Notes: generated from the letters alone by a model not told the origin. 64,000 nucleotides of DNA from Robiginitalea marina (GCF_024006985.1 NZ_JAMXIB010000009.1:58694-122693); one strand, 5' to 3'; numbered from the stretch's first letter, positions 45,847 to 53,240 are shown. A program made the numbers and translations.

Positions 45847-45861
45847 AGGGGGTGCGGGGGG

Positions 45862-46521
45862 TTAAGCAAAATGTTCCTTGTAGAGGAACTTCCCGAAATC
45901 CAGGACCCGTTCCAGGGGCGTGTTGTCAAAGACATCAAAAATCGTGTTGACCGATTTTTCAATCGCCATATCGGTTTTTTCGAAGGACGGGGAACCATCC
46001 TTCATCCAGAACTGCAACAAAAACATGAATTGCAACCAGGCGCCTTCGGAAAACAGGGCCGGGCTATGCCGGGTAATGGCACTGCTGCGCTCCTCATTGC
46101 CCTGCTCCACCAGCTCCCTGGCAAAGCCCCGTATCCGGGTGCGCAATCCGCTGAGCTGGGAAAAGCGTTCCAGGGGCTTCTCCCCCTGTTTCAGGGCAAA
46201 AAGCACATAGCTGCGATTCAGCGTCAGGAGTTCGAAAAAAGTAAAAAAGAACCCGAGCATCTTCTCCCGGGGGGCATACCCGTCATAGGCCGTCTCTTCT
46301 CTGAGCAGCCCAAGGGTTTTGTCGTAAAAGGAGACCCAAATTTCCTTTTGGAGGGCCTCAAGGGAGCCGAAATGCTTATAAAATTCAGATTCTTCCAGGG
46401 CATTATCCTTACAAAACCGATAGACGGAAACAGGAAATTTCTCCCTTTCCAGGGTATCGGACATGTAGGCAGCCACAAGGGTTTCCCCAGTCGATATTTC
46501 AGGTTTTTTCTTAGGGCTCAT
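45862..46521 (-). CDS. TetR-like transcriptional regulator
   Basis: A 219-residue protein with an N-terminal helix-turn-helix region (about residues 10-60, FPVSVYRFCKDNALEESEFYKHFGSLEAL) and a long helical C-terminal ligand and dimer domain. It is first in the operon with the ABC1 kinase gene. The likely role is control of its own operon in response to a small hydrophobic ligand; that is inferred from family and position. A TACATTTG -7 box lies 20 bases upstream of its ATG. Confidence 0.85.
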   Translation of the reverse strand: MSPKKKPEISTGETLVAAYMSDTLEREKFPVSVYRFCKDNALEESEFYKHFGSLEALQKEIWVSFYDKTLGLLREETAYDGYAPREKMLGFFFTFFELLTLNRSYVLFALKQGEKPLERFSQLSGLRTRIRGFARELVEQGNEERSSAITRHSPALFSEGAWLQFMFLLQFWMKDGSPSFEKTDMAIEKSVNTIFDVFDNTPLERVLDFGKFLYKEHFA

Positions 46522-46541
46522 TTCAATTCTTTTTGTCTAAT

Positions 46542-46549
46542 CAAATGTA
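46542..46549 (-). promoter_or_regulatory. -7 promoter element for the tetR-ABC1 operon
   Basis: On the minus strand TACATTTG, an exact match, 20 bases before the tetR ATG. Confidence 0.65.
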
Positions 46550-46593
46550 CGTTTTCTTATACACTATAACTGTTAATATCTCCCCAAAAGGCG

Positions 46594-46631
46594 CAAAAGA
46601 AAAAGCGCACTTTTCAGCAAAGTGCGCTTTT
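46594..46631 (-). terminator. Rho-independent terminator with no standard gene upstream
   Basis: AAAAGCGCACTTT and AAAGTGCGCTTTT form a 13-bp stem around a five-base loop. On the minus strand it continues into TTTTTCTTTTG. It lies between divergent genes, where no terminator is needed for either, which implies a separate short transcript from the right. Confidence 0.8.
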
Positions 46632-46647
46632 CAAACAACCTAACCAA

Positions 46648-46710
46648 TTAATAAACAAACTGTTTCTCAAATAAGAATGCCCAAGTGGGAATCTTTAAAA
46701 TCGAAAACAT
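46648..46710 (-). CDS. Possible 20-residue hydrophobic micropeptide
   Basis: ATG at 46710, stop TAA at 46648-46650. The product begins MFSILKIPTW and is rich in aromatic and aliphatic residues. Its ATG is only 2 bases past the -7 box, so transcription may start within it; that is a reason for doubt. No ribosome binding site is visible. Confidence 0.2.
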   Translation of the reverse strand: MFSILKIPTWAFLFEKQFVY

Positions 46711-46712
46711 TT

Positions 46713-46720
46713 CAAAGATA
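46713..46720 (-). promoter_or_regulatory. -7 promoter element of the small transcript
   Basis: On the minus strand TATCTTTG, an exact match. The nearest annotated gene on that strand (tetR) has its own box 164 bases further on, beyond a terminator. Confidence 0.5.
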
Positions 46721-46807
46721 ACAATGTTCAGACATAAATCATTATTGTGAAACAAAAAATAGTGTTAAAATTTAAATTCGTGACATTCCGGCCGTGCCGT
46801 AAATGCC

Positions 46808-46843
46808 AGTTTGTCATTTTGCCGGGAGCTGGTATCCTTTTTG
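46808..46843 (+). promoter_or_regulatory. Likely promoter region of htpG
   Basis: A short imperfect palindrome around TTTGTCATTTTGCC is followed by GGTATCCTTTTTG, similar to TAnnTTTG but with extra bases. It lies about 40-70 bases before the ATG at 46881. A heat-shock-type operator is possible; that is inference. Confidence 0.3.
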
Positions 46844-46880
46844 ATCTTCTCAGGACTGACTAACAAAAGAAATTTTAGCT

Positions 46881-48767
46881 ATGGCCACAGGCAAAATCAA
46901 TGTTTCCGTTGAAAATATTTTTCCGCTGATCAAAAAGTTCCTCTACAGCGACCACGAAATCTTTTTGAGGGAGCTTGTTTCCAATGCAACCGACGCCACC
47001 CTCAAACTAAAACACCTGGCCTCCATCGGGGAGGCTAAGGTTGAGCTGGGAGATCCCCTCATCGAAATAAAGATCGACAAGGAGGCAAAAACGCTGCACA
47101 TCCTTGACCAGGGTATTGGCATGACGGAGGAAGAGGTAAAAAAATATATCAATGAGGTGGCCTTTTCGGGGGCGGAGGAATTCCTCGACAAGTATAAGGA
47201 TGCCGGGAAGGACGCCGGGATTATCGGGCACTTCGGCCTCGGTTTTTACTCCTCCTTCATGGTGGCCGACCGGGTGGAAATCCTGACCAAAAGCTACCAG
47301 GACGCGCCTGCCGTGCACTGGAGTTGCGATGGGAGCCCCGAGTTCACCCTTAAAAAGGGCAAAAAGAAAGAGCGGGGTACAGAGATCATTTTGCATATCG
47401 CCGAAGACTCAGGGGAATTCCTGGAGGAAGGACGCATCAGGGCATTGCTGCTCAAATACAATAAGTTCATGCCGGTCCCCATCAAGTTCGGCACCCGTAC
47501 CGAGACGCTGCCCAAACCTGAAGGGGCCGGGGAAGATGAACCGGCACCTACCCGGGAGGTCGACAATATCGTAAACAACCCTACCCCGGCCTGGACCAAG
47601 AAACCGGCAGACCTCAAGGACGAGGATTACAACTCTTTTTACAGGGAACTCTATCCCATGCAATTTGAGGAGCCCCTGTTCCACATCCACCTGAACGTGG
47701 ATTACCCCTTCAACCTGACGGGAATCCTCTATTTCCCCAAACTCAACCAGGACCTGGCCCTTCAGAAAGACCGGATCCAGCTCTATCAGAACCAGGTTTT
47801 CATCACAGACAATGTAGAAGGGATTGTCCCGGAATTCCTCACCATGCTCCGCGGGGTCATCGATTCCCCGGACATCCCCCTGAACGTGTCCCGGTCCTAC
47901 CTGCAGGCCGACGGGGCGGTCAAAAAGATTTCTTCCTATATCACCAGGAAGGTGGCCGACAAACTGAATTCACTTTTCAGGGAAGACAGGGAAAATTTTG
48001 AGAAGAAGTGGAATGACATCAAGATTGTCATCGAGTACGGTATGCTGTCGGAAGAAAAATTCTTTGAGAAGGCAGAGGGTTTTGCCCTTTACCCCACCGT
48101 TGACGGGGCGTATTATACCCTTGAGGAGCTCCGGGAAAAGGTGTCAGGGCAGCAGACCGACAAGGACGGCAAGTTGGTGTTGCTCTACGCTTCTGACCGG
48201 GAAGCCCAGCACGCCTACATCCGCGCTGCCAGGGATAAAGGCTATGAGGTGCTGTTGATGGACAGCCCCATTGTGGCCCACCTGATGCAAAAACTCGAAA
48301 CCAGCAAGGAAAACCTTTCCTTTGCCAGGGTCGATGCCGACTCCCTCGACAAACTCATCCGCAAGGAGGACACCCAGATATCAAAACTTTCGGACGAGGA
48401 GCAACAGACCCTGAAAAAGCAACTGGAAGACGTACTGGGTGAGAAAAGCCCGTATACCGTGCAGCTTGAACCTGCAGACAGCGAAGCAGCCCCCTTTATG
48501 ATCACAGAACCCGAGTTCATGAGGCGCATGAAGGAGATGCAGCGAACCGGCGGTGGCATGTTTGGCCTGGGCAATATGCCCGAACTCTATAACCTGGTGG
48601 TGAACACCAACCATCCCCTGGTCGGGGAGATCCTGGCCACGAAAACCGAAAAGAAGCGCCAGCGCCTGATCAACCAGTGCGTGGACCTGGCACGGCTTTC
48701 AAAAGGATTGCTTAAAGGGGAGGAACTGACCACATTCATCCGACGGAGTTATGATCTGGTAAAGTAA
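46881..48767 (+). CDS. htpG: Molecular chaperone HtpG (Hsp90)
   Basis: A 628-residue cytosolic ATP-dependent chaperone. The GHKL ATPase domain (about 1-230) has FLRELVSNATDATLKL, ILDQGIGMTEEEV and GHFGLGFYSSFMVADRV. The middle domain has FNLTGILYFPKL, and LNVSRSYLQ holds the catalytic-loop arginine. A C-terminal dimer domain follows. There is no eukaryotic MEEVD tail. It is monocistronic and followed by a strong terminator. Confidence 0.97.
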   Translation: MATGKINVSVENIFPLIKKFLYSDHEIFLRELVSNATDATLKLKHLASIGEAKVELGDPLIEIKIDKEAKTLHILDQGIGMTEEEVKKYINEVAFSGAEEFLDKYKDAGKDAGIIGHFGLGFYSSFMVADRVEILTKSYQDAPAVHWSCDGSPEFTLKKGKKKERGTEIILHIAEDSGEFLEEGRIRALLLKYNKFMPVPIKFGTRTETLPKPEGAGEDEPAPTREVDNIVNNPTPAWTKKPADLKDEDYNSFYRELYPMQFEEPLFHIHLNVDYPFNLTGILYFPKLNQDLALQKDRIQLYQNQVFITDNVEGIVPEFLTMLRGVIDSPDIPLNVSRSYLQADGAVKKISSYITRKVADKLNSLFREDRENFEKKWNDIKIVIEYGMLSEEKFFEKAEGFALYPTVDGAYYTLEELREKVSGQQTDKDGKLVLLYASDREAQHAYIRAARDKGYEVLLMDSPIVAHLMQKLETSKENLSFARVDADSLDKLIRKEDTQISKLSDEEQQTLKKQLEDVLGEKSPYTVQLEPADSEAAPFMITEPEFMRRMKEMQRTGGGMFGLGNMPELYNLVVNTNHPLVGEILATKTEKKRQRLINQCVDLARLSKGLLKGEELTTFIRRSYDLVK

Positions 48768-48783
48768 GTCGTCCTTGTACGAC

Positions 48784-48816
48784 AAAAAACCGCCCCTGAC
48801 GGGGCGGTTTTTTTTA
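48784..48816 (+). terminator. Rho-independent terminator of htpG
   Basis: AAAAAACCGCCCC and GGGGCGGTTTTTT form a 13-bp stem on a four-base loop, followed by more T. Confidence 0.93.
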
Positions 48817-48846
48817 TTTGGCGTCCCTGAGTCCGGATTCCCTGCC

Positions 48847-48854
48847 TATCTTTA
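48847..48854 (+). promoter_or_regulatory. -7 promoter element for the DoxX-like gene
   Basis: TATCTTTA, one mismatch, ends 4 bases before the GTG at 48859, predicting a leaderless message with a GTG start. Confidence 0.5.
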
Positions 48855-48858
48855 GGGG

Positions 48859-49212
48859 GTGGAAACCCCCTGGCATATGGTTCTGATGGGCTGCCTGTAC
48901 CTCCTGGCCGGGGTGCTCCATTTTATCTACCCAAAGGTATACCAGAAGATCATCCCCCCCTGGATCCCGGGACCAAAACCTATGGTTTACCTCAGCGGCC
49001 TGCTGGAAATTGCCTTCGGGGCAGCGCTTTTTTTCCCGGCGACCCGCGAAACAGGCCTTTATGGCATCCTCGCCCTGCTTTTTATGTTTATTCCCGTACA
49101 CATACACATGCTCCGCGACCGGAAGGCGGCCATGGGCCTGCCCTCCTGGTTTTTGGCCTTGCGGATCCCCCTTCAGGGCCTGCTGATCTACTGGGCCTTT
49201 AGCTACCTCTGA
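48859..49212 (+). CDS. DoxX-like small membrane protein
   Basis: A 117-residue protein with four hydrophobic segments (about residues 8-23, 42-58, 65-82 and 98-115) and the PKVYQKIIPPWIP loop of small DoxX-like proteins. I chose GTG 48859 because the PWH-containing N-terminus looks like that of relatives as I remember them and because the spacing to the -7 box matches other leaderless genes here. ATG 48877 is the alternative. The function is unknown; the family has been linked to redox and oxidative-stress roles. Confidence 0.8.
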   Translation: METPWHMVLMGCLYLLAGVLHFIYPKVYQKIIPPWIPGPKPMVYLSGLLEIAFGAALFFPATRETGLYGILALLFMFIPVHIHMLRDRKAAMGLPSWFLALRIPLQGLLIYWAFSYL

Positions 49213-49226
49213 ACCTTGTAATCCCC

Positions 49227-49234
49227 TATCTTTG
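49227..49234 (+). promoter_or_regulatory. -7 promoter element for the MOSC gene
   Basis: Exact TATCTTTG, 18 bases before the ATG at 49253. Confidence 0.6.
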
Positions 49235-49252
49235 GGAAACGAGAGCCCCGCT

Positions 49253-49885
49253 ATGAAAATCACCAGTACCAATACCGCCCAACCCGTGGAAATCCTGTGG
49301 AAAGGACAAAACCAGGTCACGGGTATCTACAAGGCGCCCCGTCCGGAGGGGATTTTCCTCAAACTTTCGGGGGTGGAGGGCGATACCATTGGCAACCCCA
49401 AAGCGCACGGGGGTGCCCTGAAGGCCTGTTACCTGTTTTCGCATGAACAATACCCGTACTGGCGGGAACAGTACCCCGGCCTGAGCTGGGAATACGGGAT
49501 GTTCGGGGAGAACCTCACGGTAGCAGGGCTCGATGAAAGCCGGCTATGGCTGGGCAGCATTTACCGCGTCGGGGAAGCCCTGCTGCGTATCACCACCCCA
49601 CGGGAACCCTGCTACAAACTGGGTATCCGTTTTGCCGACCAGGGGATTATTGAAAAATTTCACCAAAGGGGATACCCGGGATCGTATGCCCAGGTCCTTG
49701 AAGCCGGGGCGGTCCGCCCGGGCGATGCCATGGAACTGCTGGAGGCGCCCGAACAGAAGATCAGTATTGCCGAATTCTACAGGCTGCTTTTCTTCGGGCC
49801 CGGGGACGGGGAACTGGTCAGTAAAGCCCTTTCCCATGCCTGGCTGCCCGAATTAAAAAGGCAACAACTCCTTAAAAGAGGCTGA
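49253..49885 (+). CDS. MOSC domain protein
   Basis: A 210-residue beta-barrel protein of the YiiM-like MOSC type: VEGDTIGNPKAHGGALKACYLF, WEYGMFGENLTVAGL, and the conserved cysteine segment TPREPCYKLGIRF. MOSC proteins bind the molybdenum cofactor and take part in reduction or transfer reactions, for example on N-hydroxylated compounds. ATG 49253 (MKITSTNTAQPVE) was preferred because the in-frame start at 49232 overlaps the promoter. No molybdenum genes are adjacent. Confidence 0.88.
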   Translation: MKITSTNTAQPVEILWKGQNQVTGIYKAPRPEGIFLKLSGVEGDTIGNPKAHGGALKACYLFSHEQYPYWREQYPGLSWEYGMFGENLTVAGLDESRLWLGSIYRVGEALLRITTPREPCYKLGIRFADQGIIEKFHQRGYPGSYAQVLEAGAVRPGDAMELLEAPEQKISIAEFYRLLFFGPGDGELVSKALSHAWLPELKRQQLLKRG

Positions 49886-49892
49886 AAAGAAA

Positions 49893-49910
49893 AGGGGGCC
49901 AAAGCCCCCC
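49893..49910 (-). terminator. Terminator hairpin between convergent genes
   Basis: GGGGGC and GCCCCC around a four-base loop. On the minus strand TTTTCTTTT follows, so it mainly serves the small secreted-protein gene. A short AAACT/ACTAA-type tandem repeat (49922-49943) lies between it and that gene's stop. Confidence 0.6.
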
Positions 49911-49950
49911 TCTCCTGAATTAAACCAAACTAAACTAAACTAACCGATGC

Positions 49951-50313
49951 CTAGCGCGACACCCTCACGGAGGCCGAATACAGGTCTTCGCCGTTGCGCA
50001 CTACCACGCTGTAAGTACCGGAATAGGCTTGCTCGAAACTGAAGGCCTTTTCCACCACAGGGGTTTGCTCAAAAATCTGGAGGTACAATACCCGGTTGTC
50101 GCTATCGAGTACCTTTACGGTTACTGATTCCCCTTCGAGGTTCAGCAGGTTTACAAAAACCTTCTGGCCTTTGGTCTGTACCACCGGGGTACCGGCTTTG
50201 ATCTCCTTAACCTCCACCGGGTCCTTTACGGGATCTGTGGTTGCTGCTCCTGCTTTTGCCGTAACGGCCAGTAATACAAGGGCTGCGCTGAAGTTTTTCA
50301 AATTTCTTTTCAT
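49951..50313 (-). CDS. Small secreted beta-sandwich protein, unknown
   Basis: A 120-residue protein with a signal peptide (start MKRNLKNFSAALVLLAVTAK) and a C-terminal beta-rich region (VTVKVLDSDNRVLYLQ, FEQAYSGTYSVVV). That region resembles DUF3244 or a T9SS sorting-domain fold without the full signature. ATG 50313 begins the signal peptide. It is divergent from the AraC gene and shares its regulatory region. The function is unknown. Confidence 0.7.
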   Translation of the reverse strand: MKRNLKNFSAALVLLAVTAKAGAATTDPVKDPVEVKEIKAGTPVVQTKGQKVFVNLLNLEGESVTVKVLDSDNRVLYLQIFEQTPVVEKAFSFEQAYSGTYSVVVRNGEDLYSASVRVSR

Positions 50314-50340
50314 GACTGTTTGTTTTTTGATTAACAGGTA

Positions 50341-50348
50341 CAAATTTA
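50341..50348 (-). promoter_or_regulatory. -7 promoter element for the small secreted protein gene
   Basis: On the minus strand TAAATTTG, an exact match, 27 bases before the ATG at 50313. Confidence 0.6.
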
Positions 50349-50395
50349 GGGGGGGAGCCCCCGGAAAACTTCCACCGGATTATCCAATATATGTT

Positions 50396-50443
50396 CTATA
50401 TTATCGCCTCCTGGTGTTAAAAACCTCTTAAATGATAATATAG
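50396..50443. repeat. 10-bp inverted repeat, operator candidate
   Basis: CTATATTATC (50396-50405) and GATAATATAG (50434-50443) are perfect inverted copies 28 bases apart in an AT-rich divergent gap. The right arm falls near position -30 relative to the likely start of the AraC transcript. Confidence 0.55.
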
Positions 50444-50456
50444 CATAGTTTTTGGT

Positions 50457-50464
50457 TAATTTCG
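50457..50464 (+). promoter_or_regulatory. Possible -7 element for the araC-alkB genes
   Basis: TAATTTCG, one mismatch to TAnnTTTG, 54 bases before the ATG at 50519. Confidence 0.35.
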
Positions 50465-50518
50465 CACCATCTCCCGGGTTAGAGCCAACGTAATTTAGTG
50501 GACAGGAAGACTTTTGCT

Positions 50519-51400
50519 ATGAACACACTCATCAGCCCAAAACCAGCTTTCGAATCCATTGCCCCCGATTTCGGGCATTCCTATACCTATCAAAAATTCG
50601 ATGCAAGCCGGCCGAACAAAAACAATGTATGGCATTACCACCCCGAAGTGGAACTGGTTTATGTAAATGGCGGAACGGGCAGGAGGCAAATCGGAAGCCA
50701 TATCTCGTATTATACCAACGGAGACCTCATCCTGATCGGTTCCAACCTGCCGCACTGCGGATTTACGGATGCCTGTACGGGGAATACCAGCGAATCCGTG
50801 GTGCAGATGAAGGCCGACTTCCTCGGACCCGATTTTATGAACCTGCCGGAAATGACCGGAATCCGCAGGCTATTTGAAAAATCGAAGGCCGGGTTGGCCT
50901 TTACGGGTACGGCAAAGAAAATAATCGGGGAGAAAATCGAAATCCTGGAGTATAAATCGGAATTCCAGCGACTGCTGGCCATCCTGAATATCCTCAACGA
51001 ACTGGCCAATACCTCGGAATACGAGCTTTTGAACGCCGACCACCTCTCCATGGAGTTGCAATCGAAGGAAAACGAACGGATCAATGACATCTTCAATTAT
51101 GTGAAGGAGCATTACCAGCAACCCATTTCCCTGGAAACCATGGGGGACCTGGTGCATATGACCGTGCCCTCCTTCTGCCGCTATTTCAAAAAGGTCACCA
51201 ATAAAACCTTTGTGCAATTTGTGAATGAGTACCGGCTGGTACACGCTTCCAACCTGCTTTCCGAAAACAAGATGAGCATAACGGAAATCTGCTACGAGAG
51301 CGGGTTCAACAATTTTTCGCATTTCAACAAGTCGTTCCGGGCCTTTACGGGCATGAGCCCCTCCCGGTACCGCAGTGAGCTGAAATCGGTGGTGCGCTGA
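50519..51400 (+). CDS. AraC family transcriptional regulator
   Basis: A 293-residue regulator. An N-terminal cupin-like sensing domain (about 20-150) contains NNVWHYHPEVELVYVNGGTG. A C-terminal double helix-turn-helix (about 195-290) contains ISLETMGDLVHMTVPSFCRYFKK and ITEICYESGFNNFSHFNKSFR, ending at the FTGMSPSRYR signature. Such cupin-AraC proteins usually sense sugars. ATG 50519 was chosen; GTG 50498 is possible. The alkB ATG shares one base with its stop, so the two are translationally coupled. There is no Ada-type methyl-acceptor domain. Confidence 0.9.
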   Translation: MNTLISPKPAFESIAPDFGHSYTYQKFDASRPNKNNVWHYHPEVELVYVNGGTGRRQIGSHISYYTNGDLILIGSNLPHCGFTDACTGNTSESVVQMKADFLGPDFMNLPEMTGIRRLFEKSKAGLAFTGTAKKIIGEKIEILEYKSEFQRLLAILNILNELANTSEYELLNADHLSMELQSKENERINDIFNYVKEHYQQPISLETMGDLVHMTVPSFCRYFKKVTNKTFVQFVNEYRLVHASNLLSENKMSITEICYESGFNNFSHFNKSFRAFTGMSPSRYRSELKSVVR

Positions 51401-52008
51401 TGGAACTGTTGCAGGCAGGGTCGGCCCTGCTCCCCGATGCGGAGTTGAATTATATCCCCGGGTTCCTACCCCAGGGACATGCAGACACCCTTTTCAGGCT
51501 CCTTTTAGAGCAGGTGCCCTGGAGGCAGGACGACATCCGCATTTTCGGGAAGACCTACCCCCAACCCCGCCTGACCGCCCTTTATGGGGAATCGGGCAGG
51601 ACCTACACCTATTCGGGCATCACCATGCACCCGGAACCCTTCCCCCCTGCCCTGGAAACCCTCCGCAACTCCATAGAGGAGCAATCAGGGCATGAATTCA
51701 CCACCTGCCTTTTGAACCTTTACCGGGACGGGGAAGACAGCAATGGCTGGCACGCCGACAACGAAAGGGAACTGGGGCCCAACCCGGCCATCGCCTCTGT
51801 TTCCCTGGGACAAGTCCGGGCCTTCCACCTCAAACACCGGACAGACCCCGCATTGCGTTTCAAGCTCCTGCTGGAACACGGGAGCCTGCTGCTCATGGGC
51901 GGGGCCATGCAGCACCACTGGCTTCACCAGGTGCCAAAGACCCGGAAACCGGTGGGCCAACGGATTAACCTCACCTTCCGAAAAATCCTCGCCCAGGGGC
52001 ACCAATAG
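51400..52008 (+). CDS. alkB: Alpha-ketoglutarate-dependent DNA repair dioxygenase AlkB
   Basis: A 202-residue Fe(II)/2-oxoglutarate dioxygenase that oxidatively removes alkyl groups from bases. Iron ligands H118 and D120 (GWHADNE) and H176 (HWLHQVPK), and the 2-oxoglutarate arginines R188 and R194 (QRINLTFRK), are all present. The NLYRDGEDSNGWHAD and LLLMGGAMQHHW segments are typical of the short AlkB type of Bacteroidota (ALKBH2/3-like). It is coupled to the AraC gene by a one-base stop/start overlap. Confidence 0.93.
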   Translation: MELLQAGSALLPDAELNYIPGFLPQGHADTLFRLLLEQVPWRQDDIRIFGKTYPQPRLTALYGESGRTYTYSGITMHPEPFPPALETLRNSIEEQSGHEFTTCLLNLYRDGEDSNGWHADNERELGPNPAIASVSLGQVRAFHLKHRTDPALRFKLLLEHGSLLLMGGAMQHHWLHQVPKTRKPVGQRINLTFRKILAQGHQ

Positions 52009-52034
52009 GATTGGCATGTTCCCATTTTGCAACG

Positions 52035-52042
52035 TATTTTTG
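52035..52042 (+). promoter_or_regulatory. -7 promoter element for the TIGR03643 gene
   Basis: Exact TATTTTTG, ending 4 bases before the ATG at 52047, so the mRNA is predicted to be leaderless. A TTG lies 21 bases upstream of the box, compatible with the -33 element. Confidence 0.65.
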
Positions 52043-52046
52043 AACC

Positions 52047-52331
52047 ATGGAGCGCGATTCTTTACCCGTGGAAGACAGGGACCGCATTATCGAGATGGCC
52101 TGGGAAGACCGCACGCCCTTCGAGGCAATTACGGGTCAGTTCGGGCTTTCCGAGGCGGAAGTCATCGTGTTGATGCGCCGGGAATTGAAACCGGGAAGTT
52201 TCCGGCGCTGGAGGAAGCGGGTACAGGGAAGGGCTGCCAAGCACCTGGGGCTGCGCCCGAAGGGGGTGACCCGGTTCAGGTGCTCACGCCAGCGGGCCAT
52301 TAGCAGAAATGCAATTTCGAAGCGGAAGTAG
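52047..52331 (+). CDS. TIGR03643 family protein
   Basis: A 94-residue basic protein with a helix-turn-helix-like segment (FEAITGQFGLSEAEVIVLMRREL) and the family's conserved LKPGSFRRWRKRVQGRAAKH. It ends in an Arg/Lys-rich tail. Nucleic-acid binding is plausible from charge and the helix-turn-helix-like region, but no function is known to me. It follows alkB by 38 bases but has its own promoter, and converges with the S1/P1 nuclease gene four bases later. Confidence 0.85.
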   Translation: MERDSLPVEDRDRIIEMAWEDRTPFEAITGQFGLSEAEVIVLMRRELKPGSFRRWRKRVQGRAAKHLGLRPKGVTRFRCSRQRAISRNAISKRK

Positions 52332-52335
52332 CCCC

Positions 52336-53109
52336 CTATCCATAAATCCGGTTAAGGACCTCTGCCAAACGGAGCCCTCCCAGCAAGAGCTGCTGCTCCA
52401 CGGTGTCCCACCACTGGTAGCTGTAGTCGTAGCCCAGTTTTTCCCCCGCCTCCACGGAGTCATAGACCTCATTGGTCACCTGGTGCACCTCCCCCACCCA
52501 ATCGAGCAGGGTGCCTTGCTGCGCGGCTTTCATTTTGTGGCGCGACCACCTCGGAAGGGTCCCGGCCAATTCCGTATAACTCATCCCATAGCTGTCGATC
52601 AGGTTGGAGTCCCATAGCCGGTGCAGGTTAGAGCCCCGGCCAAACCATTGCACCTGGATGTCGTTGCCCCCCCGGTCTTCCTCCCGGCCCAGGTGCATCG
52701 GCTGGTGCAGGTCCCCGATAAAATGCACCAGCATTTTAAGGTAAAATACCTTTTCGTCCCGTGGCGTTTCAGGGGTTTCCAGGACTGCAATACATTTTTC
52801 AATCGCCACCACCAGGTCCCCTTCCGGACTCAGCTTCCCTTCCCCATATGCCTCGTCGGGTCCGAAATTCACGTAATGCCAGGGGGTGAACCGGTCATAG
52901 GTGCGGTCAGATTTTATGTCATCGGCAAAATTGGATACCTCTGCCAGGCCCTCCCCCCCGAGGAGTTCGGCCACTGCCTTCCGGGCCTTCCTGGACAGGT
53001 GCATCTGCGCGACTTCCCCAACCACCCGATGGCCGGTCTTTCCCCAATAGGGGGCTCCGGCCTGCGCCATTAAGGGTAGAATAAATAAGAGCAGGAGGAT
53101 TTTCTTCAT
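52336..53109 (-). CDS. Secreted S1/P1-type nuclease
   Basis: A 257-residue zinc-dependent single-strand nuclease with a signal peptide (MKKILLLLFILPLMAQAGA). Zinc ligand segments are recognisable: YWGKTGHRVVGE (N-terminal Trp and His), NFADDIKSD, TPWHYVNF, and LVHFIGDLHQPMHLG with GGNDIQVQWFG. In the family the mature enzyme begins at the Trp, which here would need trimming after APY. It likely provides nucleotides or phosphate from external nucleic acid. It is monocistronic with a TACTTTTA box upstream. Confidence 0.92.
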   Translation of the reverse strand: MKKILLLLFILPLMAQAGAPYWGKTGHRVVGEVAQMHLSRKARKAVAELLGGEGLAEVSNFADDIKSDRTYDRFTPWHYVNFGPDEAYGEGKLSPEGDLVVAIEKCIAVLETPETPRDEKVFYLKMLVHFIGDLHQPMHLGREEDRGGNDIQVQWFGRGSNLHRLWDSNLIDSYGMSYTELAGTLPRWSRHKMKAAQQGTLLDWVGEVHQVTNEVYDSVEAGEKLGYDYSYQWWDTVEQQLLLGGLRLAEVLNRIYG

Positions 53110-53126
53110 GGTATAATTTTTCGGCG

Positions 53127-53134
53127 TAAAAGTA
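53127..53134 (-). promoter_or_regulatory. -7 promoter element for the S1/P1 nuclease gene
   Basis: On the minus strand TACTTTTA, one mismatch, 17 bases before the ATG at 53109. Confidence 0.45.
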
Positions 53135-53232
53135 CATATTCCCGAAAAAAAAGTCCCTGGAATTCATAGGGGGTCGGGTCGAAAAAACGGTTAAAGGTTC
53201 CTTAAAATACCTTTTTTTTGGAAGGATAAGGT

Positions 53233-53240
53233 TACATTTA
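53233..53240 (+). promoter_or_regulatory. -7 promoter element for the DUF5916 gene
   Basis: TACATTTA, one mismatch, 20 bases before the ATG at 53261. Confidence 0.45.

Larger units (their letters stand above)
46594..46710 (-). ncRNA. Candidate small RNA or micro-ORF transcript
   Basis: An exact TATCTTTG -7 box (46713-46720, minus) and a strong terminator (46594-46631) bracket about 115 bases in an unusually AT-rich divergent gap between tetR and htpG (46522-46880). The predicted transcript contains a small CCCACTTGGG hairpin and a 20-codon frame (46648-46710) starting 2 bases after the box. It could be a regulatory RNA, or a transcript for a tiny hydrophobic peptide. I recognise no known RNA family. 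Seen: promoter, terminator and absence of a normal gene; the transcript itself is inference. Confidence 0.4.
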
